Notes: generated from the sequence alone by a model not told the origin. A DNA stretch of 64,000 bases from Lichenostomus cassidix (GCA_008360975.2 CM039179.1:51504561-51568560), one strand, 5' to 3'. Shown: positions 23,750 through 37,705, counted from the first letter of the stretch. Numbers and translations are program-made.

Positions 23750-26700
23750 CTTAGTATGTGATCTAGAGAAGACACATGCCTGGCAGATGGATAATGTAGA
23801 GAAATTCTGTACTATCAGAAACCTTATTTTCTATGCACTAGCCAGTTCCTGTTCCCTGATCCCTCAAGTTTCATTAATGGTTGTTCACTGCTGGTACTGA
23901 CTTTAGAGTAAGCCACCACATATTCTGAATCTTGTTCTGGAAACAGTTCACTGCTGGAACCCCCCTCAATCGCCAGTGTGGATAAGACTTAAGAAATGGT
24001 GACACTTCTCAGTGCAGTCCTCCAGCTCTATCTTGCACCTTCAGCCATCTCAAAAGCTCCTTGCCAAATTCTAGAAAATGCTCCCAAAGTCTCTATTTTC
24101 AAGCACAAGAGCATCCAAGTAGTCTTCAGTAGAGGTTTCACCTTACTTTTAACATTCTAAACAGGAAAACCAAATAAACAGAATTATCTTTTTGAACTAG
24201 AGATGGCAGTATATAGAATCCAATAGTCATTGCCTGGGTCCTACCCATGGAATAGCACCCTTTGCAGCAGGTTTACCTTAGAGGGAAGTAATTGCAGCAA
24301 AACAGAATCTCCCAGGAACTCAGCTAAGGACTAAGCAGTGTGGATGAGCATCTGTACAGCTATAATGAAAAATAATGGAGGGCTGGAGGTAATGGAAAAT
24401 TGGTGCTGTTGCAGCACCAAACTGCTCAGTTCACATTGTTTAAACCAAATCATGATCAGAGTAACTTATTGATTTAATTATGGTACGTAATGAACCACCA
24501 ATCAGATGAACCATGATGTGTTTAGAATGAATATCAATCATGCAGTAGATAGACTGGGATGCTGGACTCTTACAAAATATGAATTTACATCTTTAAATTT
24601 CTCAACATCCTTCTTGAGCAAATCCCTCAAAGTTTTAGTCACAGACACACATGTACACACAAACATAGACACACTGTGCCTGTCACTATCACCTGCTCCC
24701 CATTGGTGGGAGCTCCACTGCATGCACACCCCTCCTGCAAAATATGTGGTTTCCCTGGTATTTGCTTCTGTCCACATGTAGAACTTTTCCTTTTATTGTT
24801 AACACATTATTTGCACAAGTTTCAGTGGGAACAGAACTGCTTTTAAAGAAGAGGCACATATTTTGTTGCTGAACTAAGGTAGACAAGTATACTGCATGAT
24901 ATAAATCATTAAAAAAAGGAAATTTCTTAAGTTTTAGACTACATAAAAATATAAAATAAACCATGATTTTTTTATGTAATAGAACATAACACTATATTAT
25001 AAAATAAAATGCACAACAAAGACATTGCCTAAAATCACTGTTGAAAATCTGTCATTTCTGATACCCTTGAAAATATAAAGATTAGTGGAAAAAACTTGTA
25101 TTGGTTTCAGAGATCTCTGCTCATATAGAATAACTGAATATTACCAAAGGTTTTCTGATTTTCTTTTTTTTATATCACTATATGGAAAATCCTTCTGACA
25201 TTTTAATACATTTTTTCACATAAAGAAAAAGTCACATTCTTTTTGTGTACATGTTACAGATTTTTGGAACGCTTAAAGGAATTTCTAGCAGTCAGTACAG
25301 AGAATGAACTGCTACACTATAACACCATTTTCTGTGGAGCTATTTCTTTACCAAAATATTCTCCTTGGTATCTGCATCAGTAACCTCCTTAGGTCACATT
25401 CGTTCCACTTGAGTCACCATCTTTTCAGTTCAAAATGTAATGTTGCAGATCACTAGATCAAGGTCATCATTTTGCGCCTACTCACAGCAACATCTCTAAA
25501 TCTTGAACAAAATGATCAGAGTACATGTCAGTAACAGCTTTAATAATAGCAAAATCAGCAGAAAGTCTTACAGGGAAAAAAATGTAGAAATTTTCTGATG
25601 ATAAATGTAGAACTCCTACCCTTCCTCATGGGCTTTAATGCTGAATCATTCTACCAACAAGGAGAAAAAAAAGGTACTTTTATGTGGAAATGTCTACATT
25701 GAATACAAGGACTGTTCAGCAAGGGAGAGATGTCCAGGATTTTCATCTGCTTCTGAAGCAATTTTCACTTTGTTTATCTGAAAGGTCCTGGATTTATACC
25801 TAGCTAAAATAAATACATTGCATTCATAGTTTCAGACAATCTTCATTACTTCATGTAGCCTACATCAGCTTGTTCAAAGATACTTAAAAATATCTTTGCA
25901 AAACAGGTTTCTCAGTATTTCTGAGTTTGACTTAAAATGTTGGGTTGCAAATAATATTGCTATCCAATTATTCTTTTTCATTCAATGACCTTGCTATATT
26001 ATTAATATTCAGTAATCAACTATGCAAAAATTATGAGAATGGCAATCAGGTTTCTACAAAAATCTTAATTTGCAAGTCATTAGCAAGGAAATGAAATAAG
26101 CTTAATTTTAGAAAAAGACAAAGTTTTGTAGATGATAACTAGAGGATAACTTGAAAGATTTCACCAAAACAATTTCACAAATTCATACGCATAAAAATGA
26201 CAGCTAAAACAAAGAAATAGAAATTTTTATTGTGCAATGGTGTACTGCTTTGTCGATAAAGGTGAAATTGTGAGATCTAGTACTTTACTGTTTCGTAAGA
26301 AACATGGGGTGGTAGGATCGTATTCATCCCTGCTGCATACACAGAGGAGTTCTCAGCAGTTGTCAGTTGGATGTTAATACAAAATTACCTTGATCATCTA
26401 TGGCATTTCATTCCTGAAGTTTTCTTTCTCTGTAGGTTTCTCATTACTTCATAGACCTTGATTAATCAGGGTTTATAATGCCCATATGCACAATACACAA
26501 AACTAATTTTATCCAATGCCCAGCTGGATCCTAAGTAGAATTTAAGCTGGCGGGGGGGGGAAGAGTTGAAATGTATCCAGAACATCAAGAAACATCCTTA
26601 TGTTCTTACTGGAAATTATTTGTGCTGCCAGAGTCATGGTAGTTTTTTAATTTACTACACTCTTTTCTTTATCATACAAATAGCTATTAATTGAATTCTG

Positions 26701-27910
26701 TTTCACCTCACTATGTCTTTTTCATATATTCTGTCTTCAATGCTACATCCTGAAATTAGTCAGCCTGTTTTAGAGCTCTGTCCATCTGCAAAATAGGAGT
26801 TTTTACATGCATGTGTGTGTAGAGGAATTCCCTGTGTGTGTAGTACTTTTATTGTAAAATCCTCAATATTCTATGCATTTTTTTCTTTCAACTTTACTAT
26901 TTGATACCCAGTATCTTAAACAGAGACTAATAAGTCATTTATTTCTTTTTTATCATTAGACCACTCACAACCCACTAGTGATATGCAAGTGAAAGAAATA
27001 ACAATAAAATATGTTTTTAAATGTAGTTTAATGTGATTTTTAATGTAGTTAGTATTTTTATGTGTGTCTATGGCTGTCTTACTTATTCTGTAGTATTCCA
27101 CCTGTTTTGTTTTGTAGGAAAATACATGTATCTCTGCATAATCAGTAGATACACTGGAGCTAAAAATGAATAATTAATTTTTCCTTTATTTGATACTTCA
27201 CATTAAGCCTATATCTCCGTTTTCCATAAAAAATATACCATAGTCACTTCCCAATTGCTTCCTCCCATCCTCATGTTCTTGGGAAATTGGATTTTCTGGT
27301 TTTCTGAAACATGTAATCAGAATTTGTTTGGTTTGTTCCTGGGGATTAGAAAAAAGTCCTTGTCTACAGATTTCTGACATTGCTAAGACATCCTTTCACA
27401 GCCTGTACAGTCCAGGGTAGGCACTATTAACCAACACAGCTCATTTCTTTGAGTTTGCACAATTTAGAAGTTGCTTCATTTAGGAACGGGCTCTGCTGAC
27501 TGCTGTCTGCTAGTAATGACATAGAGGACTTTCTTATCTCAGCTGGCATGTGATGCTACCAATTTTTGCTTGTCACTGGAACCAGCATCTGGGTGAATGA
27601 CTGTTCTTCCTTTGCGCCACAGCATGGTGGCTTAAAAACCCTAGATATTAATCTCATCTCAGAAGTGATGAAAGTGGAAGGGGATAGGATTCTGTCACTC
27701 TCTGCAAGCTGCATATGTCCAGGGGCTGCTTTATAGTCCCTCCAGACTGGGCAGCTAAGAGTAGCTCATCATTTCATAATGTAACTGTTGATTATATATG
27801 CACTTGCTCAGAGTTAATAAAATAATGTGAATCAGACAACTAGAGTGGTGTTTGTATATCACAGTATGGATGCTTAAAAAGTTTAAAGGTGCTTAAGCTT
27901 AGAAAACCAG

Positions 27911-28365
27911 TGTATTAGTTTGAAAACCAACCAGTAGGAGATCACAAGTCAGGATTATAATTTAATAGGAAAACTTAAAATAAATGCAATAATACAGAGA
28001 AAAAGCACTGACAAAGTCAGAAACAACCTGACACCCTGTTAGGGTGGTGGTAGCAGTCCAGATGAAGTAGTTCAGTAGAAGCAGTGATCCTGTGATGGTC
28101 TGGTCTCCAGCTGAAGGTCCAGTAGTAGCTCTTGTCCTCAGGGAACCCAGTAGACAGGGCTAGCTCAGGCAGTTCCAAAGCCAGGTTATATCCAGGTGGG
28201 AATGCTTGGCTCCTCCCTCCTGGGTGGAGCATCTCACAATAGGATAGGTCCATGAGTCATGCATTGATGGCCCATTGTGTGTTATCAGGGGTGAGCCATA
28301 ACAGCTAATGCCCCACAGCTGGTGGTAATAGAATACTAAACATATCTATACTGTAACCTAGGACA
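27911..28365 (-). mobile_element. Solo LTR, 455 bp, with 5-bp target-site duplication
   Basis: Begins TGTATTAGTTTG and ends CTAGGACA, flanked by accag at 27906-27910 and 28366-28370. The termini form an imperfect inverted repeat (TGTATTAG against TGTCCTAG). On the minus strand a GATATAACC TATA-like motif (complement of about 28183-28191) precedes an ATTAAA signal (complement of about 27961-27966). The text ccaaccagtaggagatcaca matches, from memory, an LTR common in songbird genomes. A 5-bp duplication fits ERVL; the family assignment is inferred. Confidence 0.87.
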
Positions 28366-30096
28366 ACCAGCTGAAATTCTTTTCAGTGCTGTGGGATGGA
28401 AGGAATCAAACATGCTGCGTTCTTGTCCAATGAGAGGTGGACCCTGAAGTGAATTCTGTGCACAAATGCTTTATCCACTTTTGTTTTATTGTTTCCACTA
28501 CAACCTAGCAAGGAATAAATATATATTAAATACAAGCATTCAGAATCAGGGAGCAATCTATGGACCATGCTATTTGCCAGAATAGATGCTTCTTGATTTG
28601 ATTATTAGTGCCTAGCTGAAAACTTGGGATGTAGACACAAGGGCAATGAAAGCTATCATATAGGAATTGTAGGATAAACATTTTCCTTAAAAAATCAACT
28701 TTTTCCCTGCTCCAGAATATTGTAAATTCTTTTGTGAAATAAACAAATTAAAGATACAAAAGTGATGTTTCTAGAATAGGTTCTGTAAGTTCAAGTCTTC
28801 ATAGACATCATTGGCTTCAAACCTTTCCTTCTCAGGAGCAATCAACAGAAAGACATGTTAAGGCTAAGAACAGTCCAATTTGTGTCTTATTCTGTTCCCT
28901 GCAACATCCTGTCTTTATTCCAGTACAAAACTTCTTATTACCTTTTTAAATTATGTCTATCTGACTTTACATTAAAATGTGCTCTCTTCACGGACTCACT
29001 GCAATCTTTCCTCTCACCCCTGTGTCTCTAAATCTCCTACATGTTATTCTATATACTATGTCCCTCTTGCCTCCATTTCTTTGCATGCTTCTCTCCTCTA
29101 TTTCCCCCTCTAAACTGTTCTAAAAAATTTTAAGTAGTGTATTAGTGAGTAGTGTGAAGTGATGCTGTTATTTTAGAGAGTGTAGATAGAGAAATTCAAA
29201 AGAACAATAATTGTCTGCTAAGTTCCCTTTTTTGTTTCCCAAGAGTCTGGGGCAAATGCAAAGGCTGCTGTAAAAGAAAAAATACTCCACTGTAGGGTGG
29301 AGTATGTGAAGAAACAGATGGGAAAAGAGGTGAGATAGACAAATACAACATACTGTTATATCGTTTTTGGGCCAGTAATCATTCAAGCCACAGGAATTTT
29401 CATAATTAACTTAAGGTAAATCTCTCTATAGTCAGTGATAATTTTTTGGAGGGAGAATAATTTTAAGTAATGTTTATGCTAAATTCAAGGCCATATATCC
29501 TTTATGGCAGGAGTACAACTATCAATAATTTGAAAGGAAAATAATTGTAAAATATTGACAATTAAGTTATAAAATATGACTCACACTTTGCAGGTTGTAA
29601 AATCGCTTCGAAATTCAGGAATTGTTTTAGTCACCATTCAAATGGCAGGGTTACTCTTTTAAGAATAACAGCTTCCCAGGACAGAAACATTTTTTTCGAA
29701 TTCTGGTAAAGCACTTTCCAAACACTTTCTTAGGTACTGAAAACTAACAGTCCCTTGGCCCCTGGCTGCATTGCTAAAGGAATCTGCACAGGATACTACA
29801 ATGTAGGTATACAATGTATAGTCTACAACAGTTCAGTTCTCTAAACTGAATAAATATCCCTCCTTAAAATTTACATCTCTTGAAGATACATCTCTACATC
29901 TTTCTAATTTTTTGACATGTGCACAGGAATAATGATACGAACAACACAGGAAGAGGGAACAGGGTATGATAACAGACAGTTAAGGAGGATGGCAAAGAAA
30001 CATTTTATTGTCCCTGTGTTTAAAACTGTAAAATGAAATCTGCAAGAACTGGTAACAATAAAATTATAATGAGTTATGAATACTGAGAGATAGCGA

Positions 30097-31067
30097 ATGG
30101 ATTTTTATCCTGTTGGCAGTCACTCACAAGTAGTGGTGGGGTCAGTCCTGCTTAATGTCTTTATCAAAGATCTGGATGAGGTGATGGAGTGCATCCTCAG
30201 ACAGTTTGTAGGTAACATCAAGTTTGGTGAGTGTGTTGAGGGCAGGAAGACTCTGCAGAGGGATTATGAACTGGCTGAATTAATGGGCAGAAGATAATTG
30301 GATGAGGTTCAATAAGGCTGAATTCCAGGTCTTGCACTTGGGTTACCATGTGCAGGCTTGGGGAGGAGTGGCTGGGAAACTGCCCAGTGGAAAAGGACCT
30401 GGAAGTGCTGGTTTACAGCCAGCTGAACATGAGCCAGTGGTTCCCAGGTGGCCAAGAAGGCCAATGGCATCCTGGCCTGTATCAGCAATAGTGTGGCCAG
30501 TAGGACCAGGGCAGTGATTGTCTTCCTGTACTCTGCCCTGGTGAGGCCACACCCCAAATCCTGTCTCCAGTTCTGGGTCCATCACTGCAAGAAGGACACT
30601 GAGGTCCTGGATTGTGCCCAGAGAAGGTCAATGAAGCTGGTGAAGGGTGTGGAGCACAAGTCTTATGAGGAGCAGCTGAGGGAGCTGAGGTTGTTTGGCC
30701 TGGAAAAAAAAGAAGGCTCAGGGAAGAGCTTATCACTCTTTACAACTCCTTGAAAGGAGGTCATAGCAAGGTGGTATTGGTCTCTTATCCAAAGTAACAA
30801 GTGATAGAACGACAGGAAATGGCGTCAAATTGCACGAGAGGAGGTTTAGATTGTATATGAGGAAAAATGGCTTCACTGACAGTGTTACCAGGCATTGGAA
30901 TTGCCCAGGGAAGTGATGGAGTGCCCTTTCCCTGGAGGTATTAAAATATATGTAGATGTGTCACTTGAGGTTTAATAGTGGACTTGGCAGTGCTGGGTTA
31001 ATGGTTAAATGATTTTAAAGGTCTTTTCCAACCTAAAGGATTCTACAATTCTATTATTCTATGATTC
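30097..31067 (+). mobile_element. CR1 LINE, 5'-truncated, about 970 bp, inactive
   Basis: The longest LINE piece in the window. It starts in the reverse transcriptase (GSVLLNVFIKDLDEV), passes the segment [20 protein letters not shown], the [13 protein letters not shown] segment and the [14 protein letters not shown] segment, and ends in ggattctacaattctattat, followed by the CR1 terminal motif. The reverse-transcriptase catalytic motif, normally F/YADD, reads FVGN here (30205-30216), so the enzyme is dead. A frameshift lies at the A-run near 30704. It is on the same strand as KLHL1. Confidence 0.94.
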
Positions 31068-31607
31068 ACTTAGACTTCTGGCAAAGACAGAGCTACTACC
31101 TGAAGTTCTAAAATACAATCAGTTGCTTAAATATTAAAACAGAATTCAAAAATATTTCACCAAAACCTTACTGTTTATGCTAGGAAGGCATTTAATCCAG
31201 TTGCATTGTACATTATAGCTCCTCTGGTACACTAAAATACAAATTGAATTTAAATTATTACTTTTTTTAGTCCAGTTAACAAAACTATTGCTTTCATGAT
31301 ACTTGTTTGGACTTGGATCATTGCTCTCTTGTTCCACAGAATGAATGAATCCTAAAAGAATTATTTTCCATGGAATTCTAACATTTTATTTTAATCCAAA
31401 CAGTTAGTTCCAAAGAGTAAATCTTCATAATTTTGTTGATTTTTTTCTGTAGGATATTTAAAGTTTGGAAGTGAAGCACTGTTATGTGTATTTTAAAATA
31501 AAACACTGGTTACATTTCAGATGAATTATCAAGTTTACTCTCTTCAGGATTAATTTGAATGCATCTATCATTTTGATATTTTTAGTTGTTCTTTTCTGTC
31601 TCATCAG

Positions 31608-31832
31608 GAGCTACAACTATTGAAAAGTATGATCTCAGAACAAACATATGGATTCAGGCTGGAGTAATGAATGGCAGGAGGCTTCAGTTTGGTGTTGCTG
31701 TCATCGATGACAAGCTGTTTGTTATTGGAGGCCGGGATGGTTTAAAGACATTAAACACTGTTGAATGTTACAATCCAAAGACCAAGGCTTGGACAGTGTT
31801 ACCACCTATGTCAACACACAGACATGGCTTAG
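31608..31832 (+). CDS. KLHL1: KLHL1 coding exon 2 of 6 in window: kelch blades 1-2
   Basis: Encodes [18 protein letters not shown], then the rest of blade 1 ([15 protein letters not shown]) and blade 2 ([38 protein letters not shown]). Kelch hallmarks are visible: the diglycine (GGRDG), then a Tyr before the turn and a Trp about six residues later ([16 protein letters not shown]). The acceptor is tcatcag before 31608. The donor is ttag/gtaag after 31832, a strong match. The exon is 225 bp and symmetrical (phase 1 in, phase 1 out), so it could be skipped without shifting the frame, although that would break the propeller. It lies after a 16.6-kb intron. An open frame runs upstream to 31586, but those bases are the intron's pyrimidine tract and should not be read as protein. 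Confidence 0.96.
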
Positions 31833-34823
31833 GTAAGAAAAAAATATTTTTAAAACATGCCACATTTTTCACTTATGTAATTTGTAATGGAAAATTCAGT
31901 ACTTTTAAGCTGTGGTAGCATTCTGACCAGTAAAAATAACCCAGTTTCTTTGTATTATTGTTACAAGGTATAGAAAACTGGTGTTCATTTTCTGTTCTGC
32001 TAAAACCTCTTGATGTGATAGAATTATTACAAATTCATGAAAAATAGAAATGGAAGACACTGTTATGACCTGCTCCAGAAGGTGAAGGTAACTGAGGTTC
32101 TTGTTAATAGATCCCTTGGGGCATTTAGATGGCACTGAATGATCAGTGTTTGTAAATCCACACATGTAGGGTTTCTTTAAGAGCTATTTGGTTGCAGTGG
32201 GAAGCAGGTCTGTAGCCATTTTGGTTATTATTATCTGTAGTAATATAGCAATATAAAAGCATAAAAATAACACTTAAGAAAATTTATATGGAATAGAAAG
32301 AAAGAAAATACAAGAATAGAAAGACATCACCACCTGTGGATCCAGTGACGAGACTTGACTCTTGAAATTTATGTCTGTTGTTTGAAACGATGGTCATGAT
32401 CTTGATCCGTCAGGAGAGGGGGAAGCCAACGAAACATAGAATTCAGTGGAGGGGAGCTTTACACTGTCTTTTGCAACACTTGGATCATTTGTTGATCCAC
32501 ACTGAAATGAGTCTGGAGGTGTTTTTGGGGGACAGAAGAATGAGGATGATAGCAGATTCGCTCAAGTGACTTTGCAGCAGGGAATGCCAAGTCCTGGAGA
32601 ATTACAGTGTGGGAACCCCATATATATTATGCCTACTGCTTTTTACCTCTGTTTTGAGAAGTAAAATTTCTGTGTAGAGATAGCATAGGTGTCTGGAGAG
32701 ACTTGGAGGCTCTCCTATGGATGTGTTTGAGCTCCCTGTTTTGGGTGAGAGATCAAAGCTCAGAAGTCATAAAAAGTGCAGAGGAGATTGCAGATTTTAT
32801 GTTGGTAAACTACACATGCACAGGTCCTTGATAAAAGGGTGCAAACAGCAGCCTGACCTCCCGCTAGGGCTGGAATAAGCTGCTACGTTCCTGATTGTGT
32901 GTCCCTGCCTCGGTGTTGCTTTGGCATCCTCTGGTCAGGAAGGTAATGAAATAAATGTACTCTTTGCGTTTCAGCAGTGGTTTTGTGGTTGTTCCAGCTG
33001 CCTGCCTGTGTCGATTCAACGCACTGTATTATCCTGTCCATTCCCCTGAGTTACAATCAGCAAGTCCTTTATTGTACTATTGTGTAAATACCTCACAACA
33101 TGACTGTGCTTGCCTGCCCTTCACTCATGTCATTGCACACTTGTAATATGCATATGTACTGTTACTGTTAAACAAGTCTTACAATAGAAAATAACAATGG
33201 GAATCTAGATCGGATGGCATCATGACACTAAATAGCTCTCTTATTTAAAATAATTTCCTAAGCTTAAATTTAATTTTAAATTAGAATATACACAAGAAAA
33301 TACATTAATTACAGGCAGAAATACATGCAATATCTCTTCTGCTATTCTGTTCCAGAATTTTACAGAATCAGTGCTGTTCCCAAGGGTGGTAAAAATGCAA
33401 TGACTTCAGCTATAACATAGGAAAGTAGTAATACAACATTAGGGTATGCTTGATAGAGAAAATGTTTATGTCAGTGTCAAAAGAGATGAATCTGTGTTTG
33501 AAAACCCTTGGTGATCAGTTAAAAAAATTTTTGGGCTTCAATTTTACTGATGCTTTTGGTCAACAGATTTAAAAAATATCATTATAGTTTAAGTTAAAGA
33601 ACGTTGATGTTATGAGTGGAGAAAAAGTTTTATGTTATCTATAGTAGGAAAAATGGAAGAAACTAGGCACTTGAGCACTTGAGGGCTTTTTTGCTTCCTG
33701 TAAAATAATTTTTAAATTTTTGTTTTGAAGTAATTCAGGCTTTTTGTAAACAACATGTAAAATGAGGAAAGAAGCAAAAACTGGCATGATTAAATGCAGT
33801 TGTTTGGGAGGTGTTAGGGATGTGTTCTTTATTTGGGATTATGTAAGAATGATATTATTACCTAAGAGGCTTAGTTAACATAATTGAATTGCTTTTTTTT
33901 TTAATTTTAATTTTTTCTAAGTATCCCATGAAGTTATTTTTTTAGTAAATGCCCTTTGCAATGAGAAATTCATCTGAAGCATTGTCTTTTTTCTTTTTTC
34001 CATTTGTTTTCTAAACTATGTATTATGTTATATCCATGTAGTAATAATGCTAGAGCAGTTTCAGTTGGATTTTGTATACAGGATAGAAATAAGCATCCAG
34101 ACTTTGCACGGATGTCTTTTTGTTGACATAGCAAAATGTCAGATGCACCCCATTGTAGCTGAGGTCACAGCCAGGTAATACAATTCAATGCTTTCTTTGC
34201 TTTCTTTATCCTGTCTTCATATAATCTTCCATAGAACCATGTGTATAAAAGTTGATACATGTAGAAATGAGGAAATAAAAATTGACAGGCCTTGTAGTCA
34301 AAATCCATGGTGTAGGAAGTTATATGTTAGGCAGTTTCAAATCTGCCAATGGAAGATGACTGAAAGCTCTTTTAATGGCAGTGTTTGAAAAAAAGTGGTG
34401 CTAAAGTACAAAAAGGAAAGGGCAGACTGTGGGATCCCAAACTATTATTTAAAGTAATAGTGATTCTAATATCCCTGTTGAGTAGTCCATTAAACAGAAT
34501 GGATCATGAAAGAGCAATAAGATGCCAGAAAGGCAGGGAAAGGCCCAAAAGAAATATGGGAAAGGTGAAACCTGACAAGCAGAAAGACCAAATCAAAATC
34601 CATATAGGGAAGGAAGAAAGAGACTGAAAGAAGAAAGAGGTGAAAAATGTAAAACAGATTGTGGTTTATAAATCCAGCTGTTTTATGAAGCAATTCTGTA
34701 TCTATTTTTCCAGTTTCTTTGCCGAACTTAATAGTCTACATAGAGGAGGAGAGAGAAAGGAAATATGGATCCAATGATAGACTAATTAAAATTTTAGATA
34801 TGAAATCCAGTGAAACTGTGATT

Positions 34824-34839
34824 AAAAAAAAAAAAAAAA
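34824..34839. repeat. Poly-A run of 16
   Basis: An uninterrupted A run in unique intron sequence. No LINE or SINE body lies next to it. Confidence 0.85.
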
Positions 34840-37705
34840 GACTAACAAAAGATTGGTACTTGGCTTGGCTTTTCAAAAGAAACAATTTAAGTGTCACAGT
34901 GAGAAAATTAGGCTTCCAGGATAATTAAGGGAGAGCAGCAATCTTTTCAGGTAGGTGTTCTAAATTGTCTTGTTCTTTCCATGAACTATGTTAAGTGTGT
35001 CTAAGCTCCTATTTTAGGTTTTGGCTTTGAAAATGTAGTGATCTCACTATCCATAGTGAAACACGTATTTGCAAGGTGATCAGCGTGGGAAGGAGGCTGA
35101 CAGGGCAGGGTATTACCTTGTAAAACCCTGTACAGCTTAGAGTAGAGGCAAGTTACACGTTTTTCCTCCTCCGCTCTTGGAAGAGAGAATCTTTCCAGTT
35201 GTAACCATGTGAGTGAAAATGTATAAATGCTATAAAAATATTAATTGCTGATGGGAAAGCCTTAGATTTATTTATATAGGATATATGCCCAGGGTAGATA
35301 GAATTCACTCTACCCAGAGTGAGTGGCCATAGAAGACATAAAGAGTTTCCAAGTGTCAGTTTACACAGTGCTTTAGGTTTCAACCTCTTGTTCTGAAGAA
35401 GCTAAATATGTAAAGTAAATGCTTTTTAAAGGACATGGGGGCTGAGCTTGTAATTAGAAAGAGTGAGTACTTGCTTATAATGGGATTGTCAGGAAACTTG
35501 TACGTGCAGGAATAAATATTTAAAAGACTAAGTTCAAGAATCAGAAGTGGAAACAGAATACATGAAATTAGGGAGGTTTAGGATAAAATATCCCAGAATA
35601 CCTTCGATGTGACTGACAAAATATCAAATGGCATGTGCTTGAATGAAGGCCCATTTCTGTATTTCACTGAAAGGAAATGACCCACTATGCTTCTTAGACC
35701 CAGCTTGATTTTTCACTTCCATGCTTACTGCTCTAGAGTCCAACTCTTGAGTCAGAGGGTAGGGAAAAAAATTCACTTAGCAAAAATACAGGAATACTTC
35801 TGTACCTTCCAAGTAATAATGAGAAATACTAATAGAGGAAAAGATTGTGGAGAAACTGGATTATCAATATCCTTACTACATGGTAAATCTCAGAAGTAAA
35901 ATACATGTATAAATACAAATAATATAAATAATATAAAAATATAAAAATCTAGACACATACAGTAATTATTATGTCTGTATATTTTTAGATCACTAACTGA
36001 TTATTTAGAAATTATTTTATGTATTTTTAAAAATATTCAGATTTTGACTGCATTGATTCAAGATTACTTGCTTTACAAGTAATGTTCATACTTTCAAAAA
36101 GCATTATTGTTTATCAAATATTTTTACATTGTATAAAGCTTAGGGTATAATTACAGCTCCACAATTTTAGAGATCTAAGAATTTGGGTAGGATTCAGCTG
36201 CCTAAGTAGGTGTATGTACAGTAGCATAGAGCAACTAGGATGGCATAAACTCATTTCCATGGGAAAAAGAAGTGTAGCATGTTTAGGAATAAATGATTTG
36301 TTGCTCAGGAGCAGTTCCTGCTTCTCAAAGTACAACAAATAGTATTGAGTAGGCTGGAAATTGAGAATCTGGTAAAGCAAATATAACTTAGATTCCAGTT
36401 GCACTGGAACTTTTAAAAAGATAGCCAAAGATGTTGTATTGGGTATTTATGCATGTGTGTGTATGATTTGAGAGATGTCAAAAATATAGATTCTTGAAAA
36501 ACTGCATAAGACACAAAACTAAACAAAAAAAAATGTAGTAAATTTTTTGACAATGTTTATCTAAATAAAATTAACATAGTAATGAAGTGTGTGATATCTT
36601 AAAGGGCTAGAGGTAACATAGTAGCATCAATGCTTTCCAGTCTAGTAATTTCTGGTAGAATTCTTCCCTCAGAAAGCAATAAGTTGAAAAATAATTCTAT
36701 ATAATAACGTATCTCTACATAAATATTGACATGAAATAGATATTTTTAATGCCATTGGTCTCCCTTGATGAAGTAAATAAAGTAAATTCTAACAATAAAT
36801 TTGTAATATTTCAATAGCTTTATAAAATAAACCTTCAGTGCAATATCAAAAAAAGTATCAGATACTATAAACCTTACTAGATCCATAACAGCAAAACAGT
36901 ATCTGATTACATTGAAACAAGTGAAGGAGAAACACATAGGTAACACATACTTGATACCAAAAATTTTTAATGAACAGGTCATTAAAATAAAAGTTATGTA
37001 TATTAAATATGTATTTTATGAGATTAATATGGAAAGCAATCACCTCTAGTTTATGCCAAATAAATTTTGTTTGGAAACAAAGCCTTTAAAGAATGAGTGT
37101 TGCTAACAGATTTTTTAAAACACTTCCACCAGGAAAATGTAGGCTATAAGATTCATGAGCAGAGTAGATCAGATACATAGCAAAGTAGTAAAACCACTAA
37201 CTGTAAAGGTTGCCTGACTTTTACCTCTTTCATGAAACATAATAAAACATAGATTGTTGCTTACTCAACACTGAAAATCTAATGTGATGAATGATACCTC
37301 TCTTTAGACCTAGTTTGAAGGACAATTTTCAAGTCAGTGAGAGCTGAACTTTCATCTTCCATTTTAAAAACTTTTGCTATGGCAGTTAAGCAATGATGTT
37401 ATTTTAGATAGTGCTCAAGCCCCAATAAATACATGTTTATCTATGGAGTTACAATCTGTCAGAAAGCATTCCAGGAAGAGTAGAAACCATTAGAATAGAC
37501 TAGGAATATAAATAAAAGCTTGATACAGCCCTAACACTCCCATCCATGTAACTGTAAAATAAACTGTAAAGATGTAGAAGATAAAAGGGATCTTTGTTCT
37601 TCTTTTTTCGCTATCTTGCATGATAGGTTCTTCTTTTCATGGATCAGCATTGCTGGGCTACCAGGGAGGCAAAAATGGCAATTTTATATCTTCCATTAAC
37701 CTACC

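Larger units (their letters stand above)
15016..31607 (+). other. KLHL1: KLHL1 intron, 16.6 kb, repeat-rich
   Basis: Runs from gtatt at 15016 to tcatcag at 31607. It contains most of the window's recent repeats: CR1 pieces at 16092-16363, 16364-17422, 20925-21322, 22118-22294, 22868-22988 and 30097-31067, and solo LTRs at 16874-17388 and 27911-28365. The stretches 15016-16091, 17423-20924, 22989-27905 and 28371-30096 hold no supported gene, only low-complexity tracts and AT-rich unique sequence. Confidence 0.9.

Noticed and set aside
24400..24420. TTGGTGCTG-TTG-CAGCACCAA hairpin as a microRNA
   Set aside because: The stem is only 9 bp with a 3-base loop, and the flanks do not extend the pairing. 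It is too short for a precursor.
24506..24964. Overlapping open frames of 79-91 codons on both strands
   Set aside because: No domain or repeat similarity, and the frames conflict with one another. They are unique intron sequence with an AC-rich patch.
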